A stretch of DNA of 64,000 bases from Aeolococcus sp050734155 (GTDB lineage Bacteria > Chloroflexota > Dormibacteria > Aeolococcales > Aeolococcaceae): the NCBI GenBank assembly GCA_050734155.1, contig JBOHUD010000025.1:24630-88629 (forward strand). The letters are read 5' to 3'. The notes below the pieces were generated by a model that saw nothing but the letters and a program-made list of their open reading frames with translations, ran no database searches and had not been told where the DNA came from. This document shows positions 8,362 through 16,687 of the stretch, one piece after another. Position numbers and translations under genes: made by a program. The first letter of the stretch is position 1. Every line of letters starts with the position of its first letter.

Positions 8362-9563
8362 CGGACGTCGCTCCCGGCCACCAGCGGCAGCGTGGCCTGG
8401 ACCGCGAATCCACCACCCGGAACGGGGCCGGCGAACAGCTCGCCGCCGAAGAGCGCCACCCGTTCGCGCATGCCCGCCAGGCCGTGCCCGGCACCGCCGA
8501 GGTGGTTGGCCCGGCCGCCCCGGCCGTCATCGGTGACCCGCAGCAGCACCGCCTGCTTCTCGACTCCAAGGCGGACCCGGCAATGGGCGGGTCCGGCGTG
8601 GCGCAGCACGTTGGTGAGCGCCTCCTGCACGATGCGATAGGTGCTCAGGTCGACCGCCGGCGGCACCATGGGGAGGTTGCCGTCGATGAGCAGCTCGACA
8701 TCGAGGCCCGCAGCGCGGGCCTGATCGATGAGGGCAGGGACCTGCTCGATGCCGGGATGCGGCGATCGCTCCGGGAATTCACCCGGTTCCGTCCGCAGCA
8801 GCCCGAGCATGCGTCGCATCTCGGCCATCGCCTCCCGGCCACTGCCCGCCATGCTCTCCGCCAGCGCGTGCGCCGGATGATCGGGGCTGAGCTGGGTCTG
8901 GATGGCACCGGCCTGCACGGTGATCAGCGAGAGGTGATGGGCCACCACGTCGTGGAGCTCGCGAGCGATGCGCACGCGCTCCTCGGCCACGGCGGTGTGC
9001 GCCAGCAGCTCGCGCTCGCGCGCCAGCTGCAGAGCCCTCGCCTGCAGCGCGTCGACGTAGGCGGTGCGGGTGCCGGCATAGATGCCCACGACGTAGGCGG
9101 CTCCGATGGGGATCAGCGCGGTGACCAGCTCCGGGAAGGTCAGCTGGCCGCGGGAGACGGAGGTGCCGGTGACGAACACGGCCACGCTGACGGCGGTGAG
9201 GGGCAGCGACACGCGCCATGGCACCCGCGCCGCCACCGTGTACACCCCGACCAGCACCAGCGGCTGCACCAGGATCGGCGAGCGCAGCAGGGCCTCGACG
9301 AGAAGCGCCGCGAGGATCACACCGAGGGTGGCCAGGGGGAAGCGGCGGCGCAGCAGCAGCGCCATCAGCGACACCGCCACGACGGCGTACCAGGGCGCAT
9401 GCAGCACACCGAAGCGGGGCAGCTCGTGGGTGGAGCTGACCACGATCGTCGCCCCCACCAGCAGCAGTCCGAGCACGATGCCGAGATCGAAGAGCCGCCC
9501 CGAGGAGACGCGGCGGCGCCAGCCCGAGAGCACGGGTGGGAGCGCAGTCGCGGTGGCGGTCAT
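8358..9563 (-). CDS. Sensor histidine kinase, HisKA_3 (NarX/DesK-like) family
   Basis: A 401-residue kinase with several N-terminal hydrophobic segments (about six, residues 20-160), a coiled linker, the HisKA_3 phospho-acceptor motif RELHDVVAHHLS, and a HATPase_c domain with DDGRGG and GHGLAGMRER boxes. The short-loop membrane sensor is typical of kinases that partner ABC exporters. ATG 9563 is used; a TTG at 9584 would add seven residues. It lies immediately downstream of the ABC permease and upstream of the cognate regulator. Confidence 0.9.
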   Translation of the reverse strand: MTATATALPPVLSGWRRRVSSGRLFDLGIVLGLLLVGATIVVSSTHELPRFGVLHAPWYAVVAVSLMALLLRRRFPLATLGVILAALLVEALLRSPILVQPLVLVGVYTVAARVPWRVSLPLTAVSVAVFVTGTSVSRGQLTFPELVTALIPIGAAYVVGIYAGTRTAYVDALQARALQLARERELLAHTAVAEERVRIARELHDVVAHHLSLITVQAGAIQTQLSPDHPAHALAESMAGSGREAMAEMRRMLGLLRTEPGEFPERSPHPGIEQVPALIDQARAAGLDVELLIDGNLPMVPPAVDLSTYRIVQEALTNVLRHAGPAHCRVRLGVEKQAVLLRVTDDGRGGRANHLGGAGHGLAGMRERVALFGGELFAGPVPGGGFAVQATLPLVAGSDVR

Positions 9564-9615
9564 CACGACCCAGCCTACCGCCAACCAATTGGAGGCGACG
9601 GCGCCGGCACGGCGG

Positions 9616-10401
9616 TCACGCGTCCTGGGTGGCCGTCCGCCAGGCGCCGAGCACAGTGGAGATCACGATCCAGGCGACCACGACCGCGACCGCCGCGCCC
9701 AGGGTGATCGTGATGGAGTCGATCTGGCCCAGCTTGACGGTGTCGGTGGCCCGGGGCAGGAAGCGATCGGTGGCGACGGTGCTGGCCAGCTGCCGCCAGC
9801 CGCCGAAGGCTCCGACCCGCTCCAGCAGCCGCGACCCGGCCAGCTCCCAGGCGATCATCAGGCCGATCGCCGTGCCCCGGGACTGCACCAGCGCTCCCAG
9901 CCCCAGGGCCACTGTCAGATCGAGCACGCCGATGGCGAGGAGCCAGCCCGCGCCGCTGAGCACGTCCACCCCCGTGGGCGTGGGCATGCCAGAGGCGAGC
10001 GTGAAGGCGGCCAGCACCGCGAGCCCGTAGCCGAGGGCCAGCATGGGCAGGAGAAGCATGAGAGCCCCGGGGATGCGCACCAGCGCCAGCGCGATGCGCG
10101 ACTGCCCCGTCGCCACCAGGCTGCGAAAGACGCCCGAGCTGGTGTCCTGCGCTCCCGCGGTGGCCCCGATGAGGACCGCGGCGAGGGCTGCGACGACGCC
10201 GAAGAGGGTCAGGCTGTGGTTGAAGCCGTCGACCCCCCCGGCCGGTGGGTACTTGACGGCGTTGCTGGCGTGGTAGGCCACCATGACGGCGTTGACCACC
10301 ACCACGCTGCCGGCGACCAGGAACAGGCTGAGCAGCACCAGGCCACGCCGCCTGCGCAGCTTGAGGAACTCCGCGCCGACCATGGGGACGATGCGGTTCA
10401 T
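9616..10401 (-). CDS. ABC-2 type transporter permease
   Basis: A 261-residue integral membrane protein with about six hydrophobic segments and an N-terminal amphipathic region (MVGAEFLKLRRRRG) typical of ABC-2 permeases. It overlaps the ATPase gene by 4 nt (ATGA), so both make one exporter. Order ATPase, permease, kinase, regulator on one strand suggests an antibiotic- or lipid-sensing export module. Substrate unknown. Confidence 0.87.
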   Translation of the reverse strand: MNRIVPMVGAEFLKLRRRRGLVLLSLFLVAGSVVVVNAVMVAYHASNAVKYPPAGGVDGFNHSLTLFGVVAALAAVLIGATAGAQDTSSGVFRSLVATGQSRIALALVRIPGALMLLLPMLALGYGLAVLAAFTLASGMPTPTGVDVLSGAGWLLAIGVLDLTVALGLGALVQSRGTAIGLMIAWELAGSRLLERVGAFGGWRQLASTVATDRFLPRATDTVKLGQIDSITITLGAAVAVVVAWIVISTVLGAWRTATQDA

Positions 10402-11351
10402 GAGCGGACCTCCTGCGCGGATTGAAGACGGGAGGTGATGTCGAGGAAGCGCTCCTCGAGGGTGACCCGGGCAGGCTCGAGGCGGGACACGGCGATCCCC
10501 GCCTGGACCAGCGCGCGGTTGAGCTGGGCCGCGCCGTCGGCGCTGCTCAGTGTGCAGACCAGCACGCCGCTGGCGTCGACGACCGCCGCCTGCACGCTCG
10601 GTTCCCTGCCGAGCACCGCCTGGGCGCGCACGTTGTCGTCACAAACGACCAGAACCTGGTGGGTCTCGCCGTCGTGGAGGTCGGAGAGCCGCCCCTGGCG
10701 GATCAGACGGCCGAGGTCGATGATGGCCACCATGTCGCAGGTCCGCTCGATCTCATCGAGCAGATGCGAGGAGATGAGCACGGTGCGGCCCTCGGCAACC
10801 AGGCTGGCCAGCAGGCTCCGGAACTCCTGGATCCCGGCGGGATCGAGCCCGTTCATCGGTTCGTCGAGGATGAGCAGGCGCGGATCGTTGAGCAGGCAGC
10901 GGGCGATGCCCAGGCGCTGCTTCATCCCCAGCGAGTAGTCCCTGACGGGATCGTCGGCGCGGTCGCCGAGGCCGACGCGGTCGAGCGCCGCCGGGATGCG
11001 GGCGGTGGCCTCATCGGTGAGCAGGGCGCTGACCACCCTGAGGTTCTCCCGGCCGGTGAGGTGGCCGTGGAAACGCGGCTCCTCGACGACGGCGCCGACG
11101 CGCGCCAGCGCCCGGGCATGCTGAGCGGGCATCTCACAGCCCATGACCCGCATGGTTCCCGCCGTGGCGCGGGTGAGACCCAGCAGGGTGCGGATGAGGG
11201 TGGTCTTCCCCGCTCCGTTGGGCCCGAGCAACCCGAAGGCGACCCCGGCCGGGATGCGCAGGTCGACGCTGTCGATGGCGGTGCGTTGTCCGAATCGTTT
11301 GGTGAGGCCGCGGGTCTCCACCAGGAGATCCGCTGGGGCAGCTGTTTCCAT
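10398..11351 (-). CDS. ABC transporter ATP-binding protein (exporter)
   Basis: A 317-residue ATPase of the drug/bacitracin exporter class. Walker A GPNGAGKT, signature YSLGMKQR, Walker B LLILDEP and the SSHLLDEIERT switch region are all present. After the ~220-residue ATPase core there is the C-terminal regulatory tail common in this class. It opens a four-gene minus-strand operon with permease, kinase and response regulator. The 136 nt upstream, shared with the divergent MBL-rhodanese gene, should contain its promoter. Confidence 0.92.
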   Translation of the reverse strand: METAAPADLLVETRGLTKRFGQRTAIDSVDLRIPAGVAFGLLGPNGAGKTTLIRTLLGLTRATAGTMRVMGCEMPAQHARALARVGAVVEEPRFHGHLTGRENLRVVSALLTDEATARIPAALDRVGLGDRADDPVRDYSLGMKQRLGIARCLLNDPRLLILDEPMNGLDPAGIQEFRSLLASLVAEGRTVLISSHLLDEIERTCDMVAIIDLGRLIRQGRLSDLHDGETHQVLVVCDDNVRAQAVLGREPSVQAAVVDASGVLVCTLSSADGAAQLNRALVQAGIAVSRLEPARVTLEERFLDITSRLQSAQEVRS

Positions 11352-11487
11352 GACGTGCAGGCTAGGGCCAATCGGGCGGCCCGCACATCGGGCGGGCGGA
11401 TGAGCTTTGCCGGGGCGCCCGTCCTCCCTGAGGAGGAGGGCAAGGAGGCTCCTGTCGGCCGCCTCGTGCGGCTGGGCACAGGGGTCG

Positions 11488-12999
11488 ATGGAGAGCTACT
11501 GTTGCGCTGTGCCACGCCCCGAGACAATCGATGCCGGCGGCCGGGGTGTGGCGGCGGCATCCCTCCCGGAGGCGCGCGAAGAGGTCAGGACGGGGCCGCC
11601 CCTGGCCACGAGGGTCGTCGATTCTGGCTCCGCCGAGGTGGAGCAGTGGATCGCCCGCGAGCTGGGCAACAGCAGCTACCTCGTCGTCGATCGCGATGCC
11701 CGCGCGGCGGTGGTCATCGACCCCCTCCGCGACGTCGACGGTTATCTCAGCGCGGTGCGAGGCCGTGGCTGCCGCGTCTCAGCCACCCTGGAGACGCATG
11801 TCCACAACGATTTCGTCTCTGGAGGTCCCGATCTCCGCGCCGCCGCCGCAGCGGCGTACATCGTCCCCAGCAACAGCGGCATAGCGGGCGCCGATCGAGA
11901 GCTGAGCGACGGCGAGGACGTCGCCGTCGGGTCGCTGCGGCTGCGCGCCATCCATTCGCCGGGCCACACCCCAGAGCACCTCAGCTACCTCCTCGTCGAT
12001 GGCGAGGGCCGGATGCTGGCGCTGTTCTCGGGCGGGGCGCTGATGGTCGGCACCATGGCCCGTCCCGACCTGCTCGGCCCCAGCCACACCTATGCGCAGT
12101 CGCACCGCGGACGTGACACCCTGCGCAACCGGCTGCTGACGCTCCCCGAGGAGCTCTGCGTGCTGCCCACCCACGGGGCCGGCTCGTTCTGCGGGGCGGC
12201 CTCCTCGGAGCGGCGGGTGACCACGATCGGCCGGGAGCGCCGCGAGAACCCGCTGGCAACCGCTCCCGACTTCGCGCACTTCCTGGCGATCCACGCCAAG
12301 CAGGGCAGGTACCCCGCGTACTACGCGCGCATGGCGCCGCTCAATCGACGTGCCCAGCCGGCTACCGCGGTGAGCCCGCAACGGGTGTCGCCGAACCAGT
12401 TCCAGGCCGCCGTGGAGGGCGGCGCGGTGGCGGTGGATTGCCGCGCGCACCGCGACTTCGACTCGGCCCATGTGCCGGGCTCGCTGTGCGTCCCCGGTGA
12501 GGGCGCATTCTCGGCGTGGGTCGGCTGGATCGTCGACATCGACGCGCCGCTGATCCTGGTGGCCGGCTCGGCGCGCGCCGCGGAGGAGGCGACTCGGCAG
12601 CTGGTGCGCATCGGGTTTCACGACCTGCGCGGCTGGCTCGATCCTCGGGACTGGATCGCGGAGGGGAGGGCGGTGGGCCGCGTGCCTCGCTGCACCATGG
12701 CCGAGCTCAGCGAGCGCATCCTCGACGGCCACGACCTCACCGTCATCGACATGCGCCAGGGGGCGGAGTGGGCAGGCGGTCATCTGCCCGGCGCGGTGCA
12801 CACGCTCGCGCCCGACCTGCCCGCCATCATCGAGCACCTCGACCACACGTCTCCGATCGCAGTGCACTGCGCCACCGGCTACCGCTCTGCTCTGGGCGTG
12901 TCCCTGCTTCTCCGCCACGGCATCACCGAGGTCTGGCACGTGACCGACGGCGTCGAAGCCTGGTCGGCACTCGGCCATCCGCTGGTCACCACCGCCTGA
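11488..12999 (+). CDS. MBL-fold hydrolase fused to two rhodanese domains
   Basis: A 503-residue protein in three parts. Residues ~45-270 are a metallo-beta-lactamase domain with THVHNDF (the HxHxD metal site), SPGHTPEHL and PTHGAGSFCG, as in persulfide-dioxygenase-like enzymes with HVHND(Y/F). Residues ~300-400 are a rhodanese fold whose active loop reads VAGSARA, lacking Cys. Residues ~410-500 are a second rhodanese with Cys in HCATGYRSA. It probably handles sulfane sulfur or persulfides in the cytoplasm. Start uncertain: ATG 11488 is used, GTG 11510 is possible. Confidence 0.85.
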   Translation: MESYCCAVPRPETIDAGGRGVAAASLPEAREEVRTGPPLATRVVDSGSAEVEQWIARELGNSSYLVVDRDARAAVVIDPLRDVDGYLSAVRGRGCRVSATLETHVHNDFVSGGPDLRAAAAAAYIVPSNSGIAGADRELSDGEDVAVGSLRLRAIHSPGHTPEHLSYLLVDGEGRMLALFSGGALMVGTMARPDLLGPSHTYAQSHRGRDTLRNRLLTLPEELCVLPTHGAGSFCGAASSERRVTTIGRERRENPLATAPDFAHFLAIHAKQGRYPAYYARMAPLNRRAQPATAVSPQRVSPNQFQAAVEGGAVAVDCRAHRDFDSAHVPGSLCVPGEGAFSAWVGWIVDIDAPLILVAGSARAAEEATRQLVRIGFHDLRGWLDPRDWIAEGRAVGRVPRCTMAELSERILDGHDLTVIDMRQGAEWAGGHLPGAVHTLAPDLPAIIEHLDHTSPIAVHCATGYRSALGVSLLLRHGITEVWHVTDGVEAWSALGHPLVTTA

Positions 13000-13126
13000 T
13001 CCAGGTCAGCCGCGTCAGCGCCCTGGCACGATCGTGCACCCAGGATCTCCCGAGGACGTTCACATCGTCTCCATGAGCAACGGCGATCGTGGTGGGCACC
13101 ACCAACCGCGTCACCAGGAGATCGCC

Positions 13127-13432
13127 ATGTACTTCCGCCCCGCCCGGACCACCTTCGGACTGATCGCCATCGGAGCCGCGATCGCCGTCGGACTGACCAC
13201 CCACGACGCCGGCTTCACCGCCATCACCTTCATCGGTGCGCTGCTCCTGCCGCGCATCCTCGGCTTCCGCAGGCATCGCGCCTTCGGATGGGGATGCGCC
13301 GGCGGCCACGGCGACGCCGTCCGCGACAGGATGCGCGGTCGCTTCGAGCAGCGCATGGAGTCGTGGCACCGGCAGGCGCACGGTGACGCCCCCGCCGAGC
13401 AGCCTCCCACCACCAGCACCGTCGGAGCGTGA
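13127..13432 (+). CDS. Small membrane protein of unknown function
   Basis: A 101-residue protein with two hydrophobic segments near the N-terminus (FGLIAIGAAIAVGL and FTAITFIGALLLPRIL), then a basic, His- and Arg-rich cytoplasmic tail. AGGAG sits seven bases before ATG 13127; an in-frame ATG at 13073 would add 18 polar residues. It lies directly ahead of an OmpR-type two-component pair on the same strand and may be an accessory of that system. I do not recognise a family. Confidence 0.6.
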   Translation: MYFRPARTTFGLIAIGAAIAVGLTTHDAGFTAITFIGALLLPRILGFRRHRAFGWGCAGGHGDAVRDRMRGRFEQRMESWHRQAHGDAPAEQPPTTSTVGA

Positions 13433-13500
13433 GCGGTGCGACCGGGATCGCCGCGCGGTCCCGGTCGCAGTCCATCGCGCCTGTCTAGGATGAGAATCCC

Positions 13501-14190
13501 GTGAGGACCGTCCTAGTCGTCGACGACGAGCCGGAGATCGTCCGCATCGTCCGCGACTACCTGGAGAGAGCGGGCTTCACGGTCCTGGCCGCCGGCGACG
13601 GTGAGTCGGCGGTGACGCTGGCGCGCCGGCAGCGACCGGACCTGGTGGTGCTCGACCTCACCCTGCCGTCACTCGACGGTCTCGATGTCGCCCGCGCTCT
13701 GCGCCGCGACGGCGAGGTGCCGATCATCATGCTGACCGCCCGCACCGAGGAGAGCGACAGGGTGGCCGGCCTCGAGCTGGGCGCGGACGACTACGTCGCC
13801 AAGCCGTTCAGCCCGCGAGAGCTGGTGGCACGCGTGCGTGCGGTGCTGCGTCGCGTCGACGCGGCTCGCTCTGCCGGTGACCTGGTGCGAGTTGGGGAAG
13901 CGATCGAGCTCGACGTGCCCAGGATGGAGGCCAGGGTCGACGGCCGTCGCATCGAGTTGACCGCCACCGAGTTCCAGCTCCTGCTGCACATGGCCCGGCA
14001 GCCTGGCCGCGTGTTCACCCGCGCGCAGCTGCTCGACAGTGTGCACGGCGTCGCAGTCGAGTCCTATGAGCGGGCCATCGATGCCCACGTCAAGAACATC
14101 CGGCGCAAGATCGAAGCCGACCCGCATGCGCCGCGCCACCTGCAGACCGTGTTCGGGGTCGGCTACCGCCTCGCCGACACCCCCGGATGA
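13501..14190 (+). CDS. OmpR/PhoB-family response regulator
   Basis: A 229-residue regulator. The receiver has the acidic VVDDEPE, phospho-acceptor Asp52 in VVLDLTLP, and Lys in DDYVAKPF; the C-terminal winged helix has LTATEFQLL and the VGYRL ending. The GTG start lies 9 nt after a -10-like TAGGAT (13486-13491), with no Shine-Dalgarno, so the mRNA may be nearly leaderless. Its stop overlaps the histidine kinase start by 4 nt. Confidence 0.92.
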   Translation: MRTVLVVDDEPEIVRIVRDYLERAGFTVLAAGDGESAVTLARRQRPDLVVLDLTLPSLDGLDVARALRRDGEVPIIMLTARTEESDRVAGLELGADDYVAKPFSPRELVARVRAVLRRVDAARSAGDLVRVGEAIELDVPRMEARVDGRRIELTATEFQLLLHMARQPGRVFTRAQLLDSVHGVAVESYERAIDAHVKNIRRKIEADPHAPRHLQTVFGVGYRLADTPG

Positions 14191-15311
14191 CCTCGCGCGG
14201 TGGTTCGGGAGGCTGGTGGGGCACAGGTGGAGATCGCCCGCCCTGGTGGCCGGCGGATCGCCCCTGGCCCCCGCGGGGGAGGCAGGATTGGCGCCGCCAC
14301 GGACGCCGGGTGGCGCGGCGGGTGGGTTGCGCGGTCGGCCTCCTGTTCCTGGTGCTCGGGGGTGCCGGGACAGCGCTGGTCTGGCTCATCCTCAGCGCCA
14401 TCGGAGCGGTGGGCTCGGCGCCGTTCGCGCGCATCATCTCCGGCGTCGGCCTGCTGCTTGGCATCGCGGCGGCGATCGGTGCCGGCGTCGCCCTGCGCCG
14501 GTTGACCGCCCCGGCGACCCGTCTGGTGGAGGCGGCTCGGCGCATCGAGACCGGTGACTACTCGGCGCGCGTTCCCGTTCGTGGGCCCAGCGAGCTGCGC
14601 TCGCTGGCGCGCGCTTTCAACGCGCTGAGCGGCCGGCTGGAGGCGGACGAGGCCAGGCGGCGATCGGTTCTCGCTGACGTGGCCCACGAGCTGCGCACGC
14701 CGATCACAGTGATCCGCGGGCAGACCGAGGGGATCGTCGACGGCGTCTACCCGCCCGATGCCGAGCACCTGCGCCCCGTGCTGGCGGCCACCCGCACCCT
14801 CGAGGTGCTCGTCGACGACCTGCGCACCCTGGCGCTCGCCGAGGCCGGGAGCCTGCAGCTGCAGCGCGAGCCGGTGGAGCTGGCGGTGCTGGTGCATGAC
14901 ACCTTCGCGACATCTTCGGACGCTGCGTCGAGAGCAGGGGTGCGGTTGGTGGCCGGGATCGAGCCGCCAGGGCTGGTCGTCGACGCCGACAGCGTGCGCC
15001 TCGGCAGCGTGCTCGCCAACCTGGTTGGCAACGCTCTCCGTCACGCGCACCGCGGCGGCGAGGTTCGTGTCGACGCCTCGGCGGCCGTGGGGGCTGTGCA
15101 GATTGTCGTGCGTGACAACGGCAGCGGAATCCCCGCCGAGCTGCTGCCCCGCGTCTTCGATCGCTTCGTCAAGGGCGCGGACTCGCCGGGCTCCGGGCTG
15201 GGCCTGGCGATTGTGCGCGACATCGTCGAGGCCCACGGCGGCGCGGTGACCGTGGCCAGCACCGCGGGGGTGGGGACCGAGGTGCGGCTGACACTCCCGG
15301 CGGATCGCTGA
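14187..15311 (+). CDS. HAMP-domain sensor histidine kinase
   Basis: A 374-residue kinase. A Trp/Arg-rich cytoplasmic N-terminus is followed by two transmembrane helices with almost no periplasmic loop (about residues 45-105), a HAMP domain (RRIETGDYSARVP), HisKA with phospho-acceptor His167 in DVAHELRTP, and HATPase_c with NLVGNALRHA, DNGSGIP and GSGLGLAIV. The near absence of an external sensor domain suggests intramembrane sensing, perhaps through the small membrane protein upstream. Start ATG overlaps the regulator stop (ATGA). Confidence 0.92.
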   Translation: MTSRGGSGGWWGTGGDRPPWWPADRPWPPRGRQDWRRHGRRVARRVGCAVGLLFLVLGGAGTALVWLILSAIGAVGSAPFARIISGVGLLLGIAAAIGAGVALRRLTAPATRLVEAARRIETGDYSARVPVRGPSELRSLARAFNALSGRLEADEARRRSVLADVAHELRTPITVIRGQTEGIVDGVYPPDAEHLRPVLAATRTLEVLVDDLRTLALAEAGSLQLQREPVELAVLVHDTFATSSDAASRAGVRLVAGIEPPGLVVDADSVRLGSVLANLVGNALRHAHRGGEVRVDASAAVGAVQIVVRDNGSGIPAELLPRVFDRFVKGADSPGSGLGLAIVRDIVEAHGGAVTVASTAGVGTEVRLTLPADR

Positions 15312-15351
15312 CGCGGTACCGCCGGGAGTGCGACCAGGGACCAGGCCCGGT

Positions 15352-15367
15352 GGCGCCGGCCGGCGCC
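15352..15367. repeat. 16-bp perfect palindrome (possible hairpin)
   Basis: GGCGCCGGCCGGCGCC is a perfect self-complementary sequence in the 146-bp gap after the histidine kinase gene. It could form a GC hairpin ending that transcript, but no T-run follows, so its function is unproven. Confidence 0.3.
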
Positions 15368-15457
15368 GCGCACGTCAGCTGCGCCAGACTCCCCAGGGCC
15401 GCGTCCCGGACGGTCCGGTGCGGTGATCCGCGTGACACCAGAAGGAGACCGTGAGCG

Positions 15458-16687
15458 GTGCGGTATGTGTGCGCGGACTGTGGCCGCGAGTTCGCGTTGT
15501 CGGCGCCCCGCTGGCGCTGTGATTGCGGGGGGGTGCTCGATCTGACCACCGTCCCCTTCACCGTCGACGACATCGAGCCGGACAGCGCCGGCATCTGGCG
15601 CTACGCGACCTTCTTCCCACCCGTCCCCGAGCCAGGTCGGCTGCGGCTCGGTGAGCAGGTGACACCGCTCCTCGAACGTCCCGACCTGGGCGTCCATCTC
15701 AAGCTCGATCATCTGCTGCCCAGCGGGAGCTACAAGGACCGAGGCGCGTGCCTGCTGGTGTCGCGGCTGGCGCACCTCGGGGTGCACGACGTCGTCCTCG
15801 ATTCCTCCGGCAACGCGGGTGCGGCGATCTCCGCATACTGCGCCGCCGCATCCATCGGCTGCCGTGTCTTCGTGCCCGCGGGAAACTCACCGGGCAAGCT
15901 GGCCCAGATCGCCGCGGCGGGTGCGGAGGTGGTTCCCGTGCCGGGCCTTCGCAGAGATGCCACGAACGCAGCTCGGGCCGCCGCGGCCGGCACGCTGTAC
16001 GCGAGCCACAACTGGCATCCCGACTTCCTGGCAGGCCTGGCGTCGATGGGCTGGGAGATGTGGGAGCAGCTGGGGCGGAGGGCGCCGAGCGCGGTGGTGA
16101 CTCCGTGCGGCAACGGTGGCATCGTGCTGGGCCTGTCCAGGGCCTTCCAGGCGCTGGTCGAGGGAGGTTTGCTCGCCGCCGTCCCTCGGATCGTTGCCGT
16201 GCAGTCCCAGGCGTTCGACGCCGTCGCCCGGGCCATGACCGACGAGCTCCCGGCGCCCCGAGCGCGGTCGCATGGACAGACCATCGCTGAGGGCATCGCG
16301 TGCGAGCTGCCCGTGCGCGGCAGGCAGCTGCTCGCCGCGCTGCGGCGCAGTGGGGGAGTCGCCATCGCTGTCACAGACAGTCAGATCAGGGACGCGGTGC
16401 TGGGGCTGGCGTCCAGCGGCATCTATGTCGAGCCCACCGCCGCCGTCGGTCTCGCCGGCGTCGCCGAGCTGCGAGCTCGTGGGAGCGGTGCTGTGCTCGG
16501 CGCCGACCCCGTCGTGGTTCTCACCGGCAGCGGGCTGAAGTCGGGTCGCGCGGTGGCGGACCTGCGCAACCCGGGCTGGTGGCCCAGCGCCGGTCCGGTC
16601 ATCGGTGCTGGTAGACGTTCACGAGCACCAGCGTGGTCGAGGGCCCCCCGATGGAGGTCGGACCGGTCACCGTCTGCTGGTCGATGA
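15458..16687 (+). CDS. Threonine-synthase-like PLP-dependent enzyme
   Basis: A 409-residue fold-type II PLP enzyme. The N-terminus has a small cysteine motif (CADC and CDCGG) as in many threonine synthases, the PLP lysine lies in SGSYKDRGA, DSSGNAGAA is the phosphate-side loop, and TPCGNGG is the glycine-rich phosphate cup. The best match is threonine synthase (O-phosphohomoserine to threonine) or a related beta-replacement enzyme. The C-terminal ~30 residues, rich in Arg and Ser, are encoded within the 3' end of the convergent glycosyltransferase gene and look unlike the family. No other threonine genes are nearby. Confidence 0.8.
   Translation: MRYVCADCGREFALSAPRWRCDCGGVLDLTTVPFTVDDIEPDSAGIWRYATFFPPVPEPGRLRLGEQVTPLLERPDLGVHLKLDHLLPSGSYKDRGACLLVSRLAHLGVHDVVLDSSGNAGAAISAYCAAASIGCRVFVPAGNSPGKLAQIAAAGAEVVPVPGLRRDATNAARAAAAGTLYASHNWHPDFLAGLASMGWEMWEQLGRRAPSAVVTPCGNGGIVLGLSRAFQALVEGGLLAAVPRIVAVQSQAFDAVARAMTDELPAPRARSHGQTIAEGIACELPVRGRQLLAALRRSGGVAIAVTDSQIRDAVLGLASSGIYVEPTAAVGLAGVAELRARGSGAVLGADPVVVLTGSGLKSGRAVADLRNPGWWPSAGPVIGAGRRSRAPAWSRAPRWRSDRSPSAGR

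Noticed and set aside
15352..15367. GC palindrome as a sure terminator
   Set aside because: A hairpin is possible but no T-run follows; kept only as a low-confidence repeat.
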